This document shows, piece after piece, positions 10,836 through 22,274 of a DNA stretch of 64,000 bases (position 1 is the stretch's first letter; each line of letters starts with the position of its first letter). The stretch comes from Biscogniauxia marginata. Its lineage: Eukaryota; Ascomycota; Sordariomycetes; Xylariales; Xylariaceae. The notes below the pieces were generated by a model. That model was given only the letters and a program-made list of their open reading frames with translations. It ran no database searches and was not told the DNA's origin. The stretch covers positions 1 to 64,000 of the forward strand of contig MU404186.1 of the NCBI GenBank assembly GCA_022695795.1, given 5' to 3'. The position numbers were made by a program, and so were the translations under genes.

Positions 10836-12578
10836 TTAGTTCAGGTTTTTGACCACGAAACTGGAGGGATGAAAGCTCATTTATCGCCGTCTGTGTAGTA
10901 GCGCAGACCTCGTAGCCAGGTGTACGTTCCACGTATTTGCCATATTGGTTAATTGTTAGTTGCCGCTGATTCACATGATCAACATAGCAGCTGATGAGTA
11001 AATTTTCCAGCGGGATAGGAAATAGAAAGAAATACTTAATAGTACAAAAATAATTAAACAGCCACAGAGGCGTTGACGCTAGGTACGAGGTCATTATCAT
11101 AGGCTTTCACAAGAAGCATTTAAGACGACATTTTACTGCCCACGAGATCCATATATGGCAGGCCCCGCCAAAACAAGCCAAGTTCAAGTCATAATACCTA
11201 ACGGTAAGCTGACAACGGGTAATTCCTGCGGAAATTTAAGTGTGAGCACATCTGACAAATGCCCGTATCGCAAGTGAGGCCGAAAGCCGCTATCTCGGCC
11301 TGCATCTCGTAGGGCTGATCCACTACGCCGGATAACTACCTAGGATGTCATGTGTTCGTTTAAGATCCCATCCACGGGGAAATCGTCGTATTCGTGGCAG
11401 TCTGACATTGTTTTCTCTGTTCTATAGATGGAGTTTGCCGCTACTAAAGCGCCCATTGGCTGTAGTGGGATGTGTCTGTATTCCCCGAGGCGTATAGCCT
11501 ATTATAATTCCTCTGTTTTAAATATCATGACCTATATATCCAAATTATTATAGCTTCAGATGACCCGAACCGATAGATGGTGACGTAAATAACACAACTT
11601 GCTAATTACGCTATAACTACTGGCTTTCTTTGTCAATTTTGAATAGACTGTATAATTATCGTCTTCTGGTGAGCAAATACAAGTAATCGACCATGTACAA
11701 ACACCGTAATCCTGACACGGCGTGGAAAATGTTAGAAAAAAATAAATGCGATTCGATAATAGGAAAGTTTTTATCTATCACATTTAATGTTCTGGCTCGG
11801 AATTCTCGACTACCAACCCATAGTTACCCATAGTTTTAGCCATGTGTCATTTCAACAATTACGAGACTCGGCGATGATAAGATCTCAGCTATTTCTAGAT
11901 TTAACATCCCCTGCTCAAAAAAAAAAAAAAAGCCCATATTCCTTTTCACTCATCTCCTCAGGGGTGGGATTTTATACGTGATTTAGCGACCTTCATTCCT
12001 TTTCATGTTACTCTCGTTGTCGCTATGAAATGGGATAAGCATATCATCAACTGAGGCCTCACGCCTGCAGCTTAGCTCATCCTATAATTGGATCTCGCCG
12101 ATTGTAGAACTACATCCAATCATTCGTTGTCTCGTAACCCCGGGCTTGTAGGACGATTTCGAGGCTCCGCTTGTGCAACAAACCCGGTACATAATCGGAG
12201 GAGCCCAGCTCATCATTAGGTACCTATCATAGAATAAGATCGTTTTTTTATATCTATGGATTTTATACTAACTATATCTAATTTTGTCCAGTCTTGTTTC
12301 CCTGTCTTGTCACGATTCTGTACCAAGCTGATCTACCCATGGGTGTATCCACAATTTTGCTGGCAGGTGAGTTACCTACCTAACATAACTATGTGTCCTC
12401 CCTGGACGGTTCCGATGCCATAATACGCAACCACATGGTAATGCTGTTCCATATTCTCATACCGATTACCTGCATCTCGAATTAACTACCTATCACATTT
12501 ACCACAATTATAATCCTCAGGCCTCCCGCTAAAACTCAGAACCACAGTCTCATAAAAAAATTATTAAATTAGAAGCAT
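10836..12578. other. 1.7-kb gene-free stretch
   Basis: Ordinary to AT-leaning sequence holding the 5' flank of the deaminase-like gene and the 3' flank of the rhodopsin-domain gene. An A run lies near 11918-11931 and TACCTACC words near 12375. The short minus-strand frame at 10783-11100 has no recognisable content. No RNA gene was seen. Confidence 0.5.
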
Positions 12579-13905
12579 TCAACCTCTCCGCGTCATTGAT
12601 CGTAGTCCTCCACGAGAGCTAGGCTTATCGTCGCCCGAGTACTCAATACTATATTGCAACGTCTTCTGAATTTGCAGACTCTTGTCGTCTTGGAAGATGC
12701 ATTCCTCCGAACTTGTTTGTCCTCGACGGATGTCGGTCAGATTAATGCCGTCTTGGCCGTCAGACCATTTCCCCTCCTCCGCCTTTTGTTGGCTGCCAAT
12801 GTAGGATTTCTTTGAGACAGTACTGTTGGAGCTGGGCTTGTGAGATTTATCCCTAGAACCATAGTAGGCTGGCATGAGCTTTGGGAACAGCTTGATGACT
12901 AGTGGGCGGATTTGGGGAAGACAGGCGCATATAACTGCGACGTTCATCTCGATAATGGTCCACATCGTCGATGCGATATCATATAACGGATCTAGGGACT
13001 TAGCCTGAAGATCTATTGTAGTAACTCGTAGACAAGATGTGATGACGACACTATGTTGTTAGTTTCACCGCCATGGATAATACGTGACGAAGGGCGCTTA
13101 CAAAACGCCAAGGGTAAAGACGATGATCAGAGCGACCTTTTGAACCCGCGGAATCTGAAGAGAATAGACCAGGGGCATAGGGACGGTAAGAATTATGACA
13201 TCCGTCGCAATGGAGAAGCCAGCATTGGCGAACCAGAAGTAAGAATTGTCGATACAATGATGATCGATCGTCTTATCGAAGGCGGCCGTTATTGGAGCAC
13301 ATTGAAGAATCGTCGCCGTGACTGAAGCGATGCAGTACAAGATAACGCAGGTGAGTACGAACACGCATGTCCATTTAAACCACCTAACTCCACTGAATAT
13401 TCGTAGATATAGTAGCAAAATTGACGCTTTCGTCATATTAATCGAAGTCTTGTAGGTAATCTGGCAGAGGTAGAAGTACTACGCAAAACGGATTCTTCGT
13501 GAGTAGAAACGCTACAAGGATACGGGGGTGACAAGACAAACCTTCAGAGCCTCATAACTGTCGGCTGCTGACAAGCTCTTCATGTGGCGGCCATAGCCGT
13601 AGTGACACCCGACAAGCATAATGGCGCCAGACGCGAGAGCAAAAACCTGGAGATAATACTAGTCAGTTTCTATATTCCCAAACCTCCGCAGTATAATACT
13701 CTTCGGGATCGCATACTAATGATACCAGAATGGTGTAATCATCGGCACCTAGGTTTCCTCCCTTTCTTGTTCTCGACCAGATCCGGGTGCCAACGACCAG
13801 AGGGCAGACAAATACGAAGATCCAGGCCGGTGTGTACACCAGCGGTGCATTGCTCTCCGCTGAAGAGTAGACTTCAGCCGCGCCGGTGGTAGACTCGGCT
13901 GGCAT
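12579..13905 (-). CDS. Rhodopsin-domain (PTH11-type) integral membrane protein
   Basis: Inferred exons are 13905-13717, 13646-13542, 13478-13102 and 13050-12579 (380 residues). The introns are 70, 63 and 51 bp, all GT-AG and frame-keeping. The protein has about seven hydrophobic helices in the pattern of the fungal rhodopsin domain (SAT4/PTH11-like). Family landmarks are GADDYTIL after helix 1-2, YGYGRH in exon 2, KASILLLYLRIF in exon 3, a Cys in LQCAP, and the terminal helix before a polar Ser/Lys-rich cytoplasmic tail. It has no CFEM domain: the N-terminus is a short Ser/Ala-rich segment leading straight into helix 1. Proteins of this family are expected in the plasma membrane and some sense surfaces, but most have no known ligand. 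The start at 13905 was chosen because upstream in-frame residues do not resemble the family. Alternative starts upstream cannot be excluded. Confidence 0.9.
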
Positions 13906-15290
13906 GTTGCGATGCCGCCCGCTTATCGCAAGAGAGTCTTTTATGCAAAATGGAGAATTGCACTGCAGTTGAGGTATAGATATAACGGTTAATCTTTCGT
14001 GTGCTTTGGTTCGTCGCTCACGAAGACAACAGATATCAGCCTGGTTCGTCTGCAAGTCTGGGAAGCAGAAAAAGAATCTTGACGGTGTGAGTCGTTAGCC
14101 TATCAATCGTGCTAGGGAGATTTGTTGTCATGGAGCAACGGGCACTAACTAGTGACAGACAGGACGAATTGACTTTTTGTACGCACTTCTTTCGTTTTCT
14201 TGGTGCCTACATGTGATAGACGCTATTATGAGCGCACTGAATATATAAGTAAGGCGATGATAGTGCTAGATATAGTGCCAAAGGGATGACCACGTACGTA
14301 GAATGGCTATGTCAAAATTCCCTGTACGGCCAACTAATCTCGTTATGCGGAAGGGCGTACGCAGTGTGTAGAATGTGAACGAGGCGTCGGGTATGAGACA
14401 GATAAACCTGGGATATTGTCAAAATCAGCCAAGATGTCTTGCCTCTGGCGTAAATGTCTTAGACGACATCTTCCCTACTTCTTAATATTCACCTGCCTCC
14501 CTCTCCGCATTGTTCACCCGTCACAAACAAAGTGGTACACACGGCACATACATGCGCATTAAGTCGTGCTACGTCCTATAATATGACGGTATCGTTTCGC
14601 TAACCGTCTATCCGGGCTTGCCTTTCCTTCCTGCCCTTATTACGTTTCCTTTTTACGGAACCCATACTTGATTCAGCAGGGGTAGGAGGTGATCGGGCCA
14701 AGACTATTGCTCGAAATCCGATGGTATCCTTAGTGCAGATATTTTAGTACAGAGACTTTATTGATAGTTACCAGGCTCATGGATTATTTGGAATGCATGG
14801 AAACATTAAGGGGTCGGCAGCTGGTGAGCCTAAGCCGGATGGTTGCACTTAGCCGGTGCTTGTGCAAACTCACGTTCACGTCCGATGTAGTGTATGGTAA
14901 TACGAAACTGTTGCCAACGTCCGTGGTGAATATTATTGGTAGGATGTCTACCTAGTCAGGGTATTGAGGTTGTGCTTACAACAGCGGATTGTTGTCTATG
15001 GTGGGACAAGAGTGGGAAAATACGGCACTTTCCACGACTATGGTGTTTCTGTTCATACTCACATACTAGGTAGGTACCTACCTACACACGGAGCACAATC
15101 CTCGATTGATTGCTATTTGTTTAGCCCTGCCGAATCACAGCAATGTCGGAGATTTTGACAGAGCTTTTGCCTCACCAAGATATCAAGTCTTCTCAATTTT
15201 GTCAAGTCCCGTAGCGTAGTTCAAAGACTTTTCCAAAAAAGAATTTGGGGGGGAGGCGGGGGGTTAAACGAAAGAAAAGAAAAGAGGTTG
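13906..15290. other. Gene-free stretch before AT-rich relic
   Basis: Normal-composition DNA containing the rhodopsin-domain gene's 5' flank. The palindrome-like word TAGGTAGGTACCTACCTA occurs near 15069-15086. A G-rich tract lies at 15246-15263. The two short open frames at 14761 and 14964 look random. Composition changes sharply to AT-rich near 15290. Confidence 0.5.
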
Positions 15291-16740
15291 GAGTGTTAAT
15301 TAATTGCGACAGGTAATTTACGAATTAATACCTATTAAATCTGAAATTATAAAGCCTTTCATAACATACTTTGCTAGGTTTAATTTTGTTATATATTAAC
15401 ATAGATTTAAGTAAAACTTTATTTTCTTATTTATATTATATTATTTTTAAAATATTAACTTTTAAATAATAATAATTAAAATGTTAAATATCTTTATAAA
15501 GATAAATAAACTAAAAACAGATTTAAATTTTATTATATTTAATTAAAATTCTTTTTTAAATTATTAAATTAAATATTTAACGTTATTTTTTATTAAATAA
15601 TTATTATATTAAAAAGGTAAACTAAGTATAATTAATGTATTTTTATAAAAAACGGATAAAATAAAATAAATAGTTATTTTATTTTTATATATTTATTTTA
15701 AATTAATTTTTAACTTAAATTAAATAAAGTATATATTAATATTAATTATAATAAATATACACTTTATATTAAACTTATTTATAATAATAACAAATTAAAT
15801 AAAGTATATTTTATTATATTAAAGTAATTTATAAATATAAAATAAATAAAAAGGTAATTAATTAATAATAATAAATTTAACTTTAAAGCTTTATTAAAAC
15901 TTCTTTTTATAAACTTATTTATATAATAAACCTCCTTATATGTTCTTAGTTAGCTAACTTTATAAATAAGTACATATTAGGTTTTTCTTGTTTTAAAAAT
16001 AATAATAAATTAAAGTTAATTTAAGAGATTTACTATATCTTGTTCGTTAAAAAGATTTCAAGGTATTCTCATTATAATATTAAAAAGTGACTATAATCTT
16101 AAATTAATAACTAAAGAACTAGAATAAATAACTAGATATAAAGGAGATTTTAATTTACTTATATTCATTTCTTCTTTCTTATACTTCTTACTTTAATATG
16201 TTAGATACTTGTTAGATTTAACTAGATCTTAAATCACTTCAAATCCACTTGTTAATACTCTCTCTAGATCTTAGATCTATTGAGATCCTAGTCACGTGAT
16301 GTTGCATCACATCTTCTTTTTGAGAAGCTTGTTTCGGGGTATTCTTAACCTGTTCCGTCCCTTGGTCTTTTCAAACCAGTTGGTTCGTAACAATTTATAT
16401 ATATTATTATACTTTTTATTATTTTATATTAAAAAATATAAAAAATATAAAAAATTATTTAAATATATAACTTATATATTAATTTTTTATTATATATTTA
16501 AAGTTTTTATAATATTATATAATTATTGTTTTTAATATAACTTTATAATTAAAAAAATTAGTTTTAATAATATATTAAGTTTAATTAATTTATATTAATA
16601 TAAATAATAATATAAACTTTTAATAATATTTTAAATAAAAAAGTGTGTTTTAATAATAAAAAGGTAAAGCTTAAATTAAATGTTTTTAATTTTAAGTTAT
16701 TATAAATAGGTTTTTAAGTAAATCAAGGCTTAAACGCGGT
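15291..16740. repeat. AT-rich RIP-degraded relic block
   Basis: A 1.4-kb tract made almost wholly of A and T, with every frame closed by TAA or TAG, as expected of repeated DNA after repeat-induced point mutation. It encloses one solo LTR with a target-site duplication. The remaining part is too degraded to classify. Normal composition returns at about 16740. Confidence 0.7.
15922..16392 (-). mobile_element. Solo LTR, same family as elements A-C
   Basis: About 471 bp flanked by the 5-bp direct repeat ATTTA at 15917-15921 and 16393-16397, which marks insertion. The right end (GGTTCGTAACA) is the complement of the TGTTACGAACC start seen in the other LTRs. The left two-thirds match the 3' part of the LTRs near 21289, 35897 and 37650. 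The right third is much less mutated and contains CACGTG near 16292. Presence of one LTR without an internal region suggests LTR-LTR recombination. Confidence 0.82.
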
Positions 16741-17543
16741 AGCGACAACTTTTAACTTGCCAGCTTCTTAACAATGTAGATAGTTACGGAGGCACATATA
16801 ATAATATGCACATCCACTAAAAGCGTCTAATAGCGGGTATTTTCAACCATATCTGTTCATGTGCTCCCAGATGTGAGCCCTTGATGAGACCTTCAACCTA
16901 GGGAGAGCCCAAAGAGAACTGTGCGTCGGAGTTTTATCAGATCGGATCGTACGTGATGGCAACACCGGGAAGAGATAACGTATATAGGTACAAACGACGA
17001 GGCAGTGCATATCCATATACCTAGACAGGTGGTTGGTACCGATATATTGGATATTGGTATGCTCACGCGTTGGAGCATATGTATGTAATGTACCTACCTA
17101 GTTACCTAAGTTAGCCAGATCTCTGGGTCAGACACAAATAAGAAAAGAGAAAAAGCGAAAAACTAGATGCTTTTTGACAATAGTCCGCTATGACTTCCTC
17201 TGATTGATTCACTGTCCTAATTCTCTTTCTGGTTCATCCTGGGCCATTTGTGGTACTTTTCTTAGTACTACACTCATGTGCTTCACTGGTGAATGCTATA
17301 CTTACCCGGTTCATCCCTCTACCAACTTTTATTTCTGCATTGTCCCCTTCAACATTCGATCTTTAAGTGGGCGGTTTACTGTGTTTTCCTTTTATTTTTC
17401 TTCCTGACCTCTTCTTCCCCAACAACTTTTTTTTTCTCCGTCCTTCACCTGTAGTTCATCCGCTACCGATCGGGGTTATATTTCGATGAGGACCGCGAAA
17501 CACTACCTTTCCGTTCATGCGCACCAGAATCTCGTCTAATATA
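16741..17543. other. Upstream region of the MFS permease gene
   Basis: Normal-composition DNA between the AT-rich relic and the permease. The last 250 bases before the start are pyrimidine-rich, as in many fungal promoters and 5' leaders. TACCTACCTAGTTACCTAA-type words occur near 17090-17108. The small frames at 16893 (minus) and 17204 (plus) are unconvincing. Confidence 0.5.
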
Positions 17544-19323
17544 ATGTCGTCTAAGATCCTGTCCGGAAACCATCCCGACGGGACTACCATTACTTCCGTT
17601 ATGGATTCAGAGAAAGCTTCCGATGTCGCGGGTGACAGCCCTACTGCTGCTACCGCTGTGATGGGCATGATTGATACCCAGGCCGAGCGGCGTCTGGTCC
17701 GCAAGATCGACCTTTACGTCTATCCTATCCTGTTCCTCGTCTATGCCATGTCTTTCCTCGATCGCATCAACATCAGCAATGCGCGCATCCAGGGTATGAC
17801 CGAGGACCTCAAGCTATTCGGTAACAGATTCAATATCGCACTCTTCGTATGTCCTACCTCTCGTCCTGCCTCAACTTCTCTCACCTCCGTGTTCCTATTT
17901 CTGACGTTCTATAGGTCTACTTCATCCCTTACATTCTCTTGGAGGTACCGAGCAACATGATAATCAAGAGAGTGCGACCTTGTACGTATTGTTTCTGCCC
18001 AAGTTATGTACTATTCGGCAGCCGAGAGTAGACATACTAACCGGTAGCGAATAGCCTTGTACCTTTCGTCTCTCATGGCTGCCTGGGGTATCGTCAACAT
18101 GTGCATGGGCTTCGTCCAGACCTACGCAGGTCTGGTTATCTTGCGCTTCATCCTTGGCATGTTGGAAGCCGGTGTCATGCCTGGCATCATTTATTTGACC
18201 TCGATGTACTATCAGAGACACGAATTTCAGAAGCGCATGAGCATTTTCTTCTGCTCCACTGTCGTTGCCGGCGCGTTTGGAGGCGTAAGTCTTCTCTTCT
18301 TGCCCTCCCTAGGTCAATCTCTAGAATACCCACTACGGCTCATAATCCAACAGAAAGCTTTGGATTTCTGGTATATTTTCTGAGCTAATAGCAAAGTAAA
18401 TATAGCTTCTGGCCTACGCCATCGCGCACCTTGGAGGCCGAAACGGAATCGCTGCCTGGCGCTACATCTTCATTATTGAAGGAGCTGCCACAACAGTCAT
18501 CTCCATCATCGCTGCCTTCTTGATCGTCGACTGGCCGGAGCAATGCCGCTTCCTAACGCCTCAGGAGAAGACCCTGTTACGAATGCGTCTCGCCAGCGAC
18601 GGCATCGAGTCCGCGCGCATGGACACACTCAATCGCTATGCGTACAAGCGCATCCTCAAGGACTGGAAGATCTGGCTAGGCTCCTTGATCTACATGGGTG
18701 TGGGAATTACGGGCTATTCTGTCACTTTCTTCATGCCCACAATTCTCCTCGAGTTCGGCTGGAGCGCTGAGTCCGCACAGGTCCACACCATCCCCGTATA
18801 TGCCGTATCTGCTGTGGCCATGATCTTAGTCGCATATCTATCGGACAAGCTCAGGCACCGCTACGGCTTCATCATGCTCGGCTGCGTCACATCGACTATT
18901 GGCTACGCCATGCTGCTCTGCCAGGACGATCTCAACCGCGATACGAAGTACGCAGCCGTCTTTCTGGTCTCCCTCGGCGGATACACGATCACGCCCATGG
19001 CTCTCGCCTGGCTCTCCAACAACGTATCTGGCCACTGGAAGCGCGCATTCGGCTCGAGCATCCAGGTCACCATAGGCAACATCGCTGGCATCGTCGCCTC
19101 CAACATATTTCTACAGAGAGAATCCCCGCACTATCGAACAGGCTACGGTGCTGCCATCGGTATGACTTGGATTGGAGGAATTGCTGCTACGGCCATGTTT
19201 ATTGGCTTGCTAGTCGAGAACAGAAAGCGCGCGGCGGGTAAACGTGAATATCGACTGGCTTGCGCCAAGGAGGAGGTGGAGAATATGGGAGATTACCATC
19301 CGTCGTTCCGGTTTACTCTGTAG
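17544..19323 (+). CDS. MFS permease, Dal5-like (anion:cation symporter family)
   Basis: Proton-coupled uptake carrier of the allantoate/nicotinate permease type. Inferred exons are 17544-17846, 17915-17981, 18055-18284 and 18406-19323 (505 residues). The introns are 68, 73 and 121 bp with GT-AG ends and a TACTAAC branch site near 18036. The first helix ends in the family motif FLDRINISNARIQGM. The helix 4-5 region has LGMLEAGVMPGIIYL. The middle loop shows WPEQCRFLTPQEK, and twelve hydrophobic segments fit the full length. The ATG at 17544 has A at -3. An ATG at 17517 would add nine residues and one at 17604 would remove twenty. The substrate is probably a small organic anion such as a ureide, vitamin or carboxylate, but cannot be fixed. 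It stands alone between an AT-rich relic and the large retrotransposon block. Confidence 0.92.
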
Positions 19324-19600
19324 TGGAAAGACTTGTTGCACGTGTTTGCTGAAATATAGGCTCGTAAATCATGTTAGTACAGAGGTAAGAGGTTATGGGG
19401 TTCTCCAGCACGAACGAACAAACGAACAGATGATGTCACGATCATTACAACGAATGTATTTAATAGGAGCCGAAAATGAATAGCAAATGACTGCTTTTCT
19501 TTTTAAATAATACGTAGGTACCTTAAACATAGATATGTATGATAAAAGGTTATAAGTAAGGCTTATTAATGCGAATACATAGGGGTGTGAAAGAAGGTGT
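19324..19600. other. 3' flank of permease and transition to AT-rich block
   Basis: Holds the 3' region of the permease gene. The words GTAGGTACC occur near 19512. G+C falls progressively from about 19560 on. No gene is seen. Confidence 0.5.
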
Positions 19601-19739
19601 ATTAGTGATAAAGAGCCTAGCTCTTAAAGCCTTGCTTAGGCTCCCTTTTATAAACTTAGTTTATATAACGTTATACCTCTTATCGTCCCGTATTAAATGC
19701 GGGCGATTAAATAAACGTTGTTATTTATAATAAATCCTA

Positions 19740-20640
19740 TATATATTTTTATTTTTATTCGTATTTATAAAACTTATTAATATATAACGTATTATATAAA
19801 TAAGTAAATAAAATAAACTTATAAACGAAATTTTATAATTATTACACTTTTAATTATTAAAAATTATTTATATTATATTAAAATTAATTAATAATTATTA
19901 TTATTTAAATCGTTTTATTTAGTTTTATACTTTAAAAATTAAATACTTTTTTTATATTAAATATTTAGTTTTTTAAAATGTAATTTATATTATTTAATTA
20001 AAAATTAATATATTTATTATTATTTTTAAAACATGTAAAATTATAATTATATATTTTATTTTATTTTTTAAGTTTATTATTATTAATTAACTTAATTTAA
20101 TAATTAATAATATTATTTAAAATTTAAATTAATCGTGTTATTATTTATAAATAACGTTATTTAAATATTAATTTTTATTAATTATTAAAATTTTATAATG
20201 TTTTTAATATTACATTATAATGATGATTTAAAGATATATTTACGCGATTAATTATTATATTAAATTTTATAAAAACGATATAAATTAATATGTAATATAA
20301 TTACAAAATATAATATTTAAAAAGTATATATATAATTTTAATAAAATAAAATTTATAATTAAAATAATTATTAAAATTAATATAATAATAATAAGTATAA
20401 AACGATATAAATAATTATAATAAACTTAATAAAATAATTAAAAAAACATTTTGTTTAATAATGTTAAATAATAATTAAATTATAAATAAGTTTAATATAA
20501 ACTTTATAAAGTATTTTTATAAATATATAAAAAAAATTATACGCTTTTTAATTTTAAATAATTACAAAAGTTATTATTTTATTAACTTCGAAAATTATTA
20601 TTAAAAAATATCGTTATATTTTATATATAATGGTTAAATG
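19740..20640. repeat. Ancient dispersed repeat, copy 1
   Basis: Very AT-rich. Its segments recur in the same orientation at about 36.43-37.5 kb. Examples are the tract 19890-19990 against 36541-36645, and 20310-20420 against 37190-37290. The segment 19788-19930 recurs inverted at about 45.69-45.90 kb. No coding content can be read. It predates the LTR insertions, because elements A and C sit inside or beside its copies. Confidence 0.65.
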
Positions 20641-20664
20641 ACAAATTTACAAGGGGATGTGACC

Positions 20665-21037
20665 TGTTACGACCTACCCAGACCAAAGGGGTCTTTTAAG
20701 CAAGGTCTGTGAACCAATGACGAAGTAACTCTGGGTAATCACTTAAGCAAGCCAAAGGTAAGATCTATTGTGATCTAGGTACGACTAGATCACGATAAAT
20801 CTATATAAAACAATCAAAGAAAAAATTAGACTTTACTTTTAAGAAAAAGTTATATAAATAACTTGGAATTTCTTATATATTTAATTATTCGTTTTAGTTT
20901 TTTAATTATTAATTTAAAACTATAATTACTTTTTAATATTATAATAAAAGCACCTTAAAATCTCTTAAATTAAGAAAACCTAATACGTATTTATTTGTGA
21001 AGTTAGTTAATTAGGAACATATAAGGATTAACTTATC
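20665..21037 (+). mobile_element. Probable solo LTR, 5' half weakly mutated
   Basis: Begins TGTTACGACC like the family's LTR start. From about 20880 it matches the shared 3' part of the LTRs (the tracts ATTATAATAAAAGCACCTTAAAATCTC and TACGTATTTATTTGTGAAGTTAG). The first 150 bases keep much more G+C than their surroundings and differ from the other LTRs, so this may be a variant or chimeric LTR. The 3' end is uncertain by about 10 bases and no target-site duplication was found. Confidence 0.55.
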
Positions 21038-21288
21038 CCACGTCCTTTTTAATAGATAGTTATTATTTTAAACATTAATATTATACTAGTCTCACTTTTA
21101 TCTTTTATATCGTTATTGGTTTTTTACTTTCACTTACGTATATACTTATTAATAATATATTTAATTATTTATAAAGTTTAATAAATCATTATTATATTTA
21201 TATTATAAAAAAAGCTTTTTAATTAATTTTATAAAATTTTATTATTATAATAATTATTTTAAATATATAATTTAATTTAATTCTTTTT

Positions 21289-21682
21289 TATAACGAACCT
21301 CCTTATATATTTCTAGTTAATTAACTTCACAAGTAAATATGTATTAAGTTTTTTTTAATTTAAAAGTAATAATAGATTAAGATTAGTTTAAGTGATTTAT
21401 AATATTTTGTTCGTTAAAGAGATTTTAATATATTTTTATTATAATATTAAAGAGTAACTATAATCTTAAATTAATAACTAAAAAACGAGAAACTAATTAT
21501 ATAGGAAATTTTAATTTTTTTATACTCGTTTTCTTTTTATATAAATAAAGTAAATAATAAATCATATATTTTTAATCCACTATTTATTATTCGTTAAATA
21601 ATAAATCACGTATTCTTAATTCATTATTTATTATTCGTAATTATATAACTTGTACGTGTTTAATATTTCGATAATTGTAATA
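21289..21682 (-). repeat. 3' LTR of element A
   Basis: Heavily AT-shifted copy of the family LTR, equal in length (394 bp) to its partner at 35897-36290. In plus orientation its left end reads TATAACGAACCTCC, where the partner keeps TGTAACGAACCTCC. Confidence 0.85.
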
Positions 21683-22274
21683 TTATTTTTCCCCTCCGAA
21701 AATCTTCGTCCCGAAAATAAAAAAGGGTTTATTAAACCTTTTTTTTATTTGTTAAAAACCCTAAATCTTTTTTAACTTATTTCATTATATCTTATTATAT
21801 TAATAAAAATCGCAAAGAAAATTCTCGCGTTTTGCGCCGTGTTAAAAAATTAATAAAAAAAAATTTACTTTTATAAACTTCGTTATTTTTAATAATAATA
21901 AAAAAATTTATTTATATTATAAGCGTATTAAAAAAAAGTATATTACTTTCGAGGATTTTAATCGTTATAACAAATATATTTAAATAAGGTAGTTTCGATA
22001 TAATGTTTTTAATATTATAAAGAAAGGTGTTATTAAAATTACATAATAATTTTAATAAATAAAAGCGGAATTAAAAAAGATTAATATTGCCGTTAAAGTT
22101 GTTATAAATAAGGCTTATCGTTTTCGTATTTAAAGGCGTTTATAATTTAAAAAGTTATAAAAAATGATTATTTAAGGCCTTAATTCTATTAAGGAACTAG
22201 AACATGTAAAGTGTAAAGAGGCGAAATAAGGGCGCTTTATTACAAAATAATAATACACGAAGAAATCGTTATAT

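Noticed and set aside
10783..11100. 105-residue minus-strand frame as an upstream exon of the deaminase-like gene
   Set aside because: It overlaps in a different frame, and its sequence has no domain features. A 5' leader intron remains possible but cannot be shown.
14761..15158. Two 64-residue plus-strand frames
   Set aside because: No conserved pattern, and they sit in intergenic DNA with TAGGTA words.
16296..16535. 79-residue frame rich in Tyr, Phe and Lys
   Set aside because: It runs from a solo LTR into AT-rich relic. The composition reflects TAT/TTT/AAA codons of RIP-degraded DNA.
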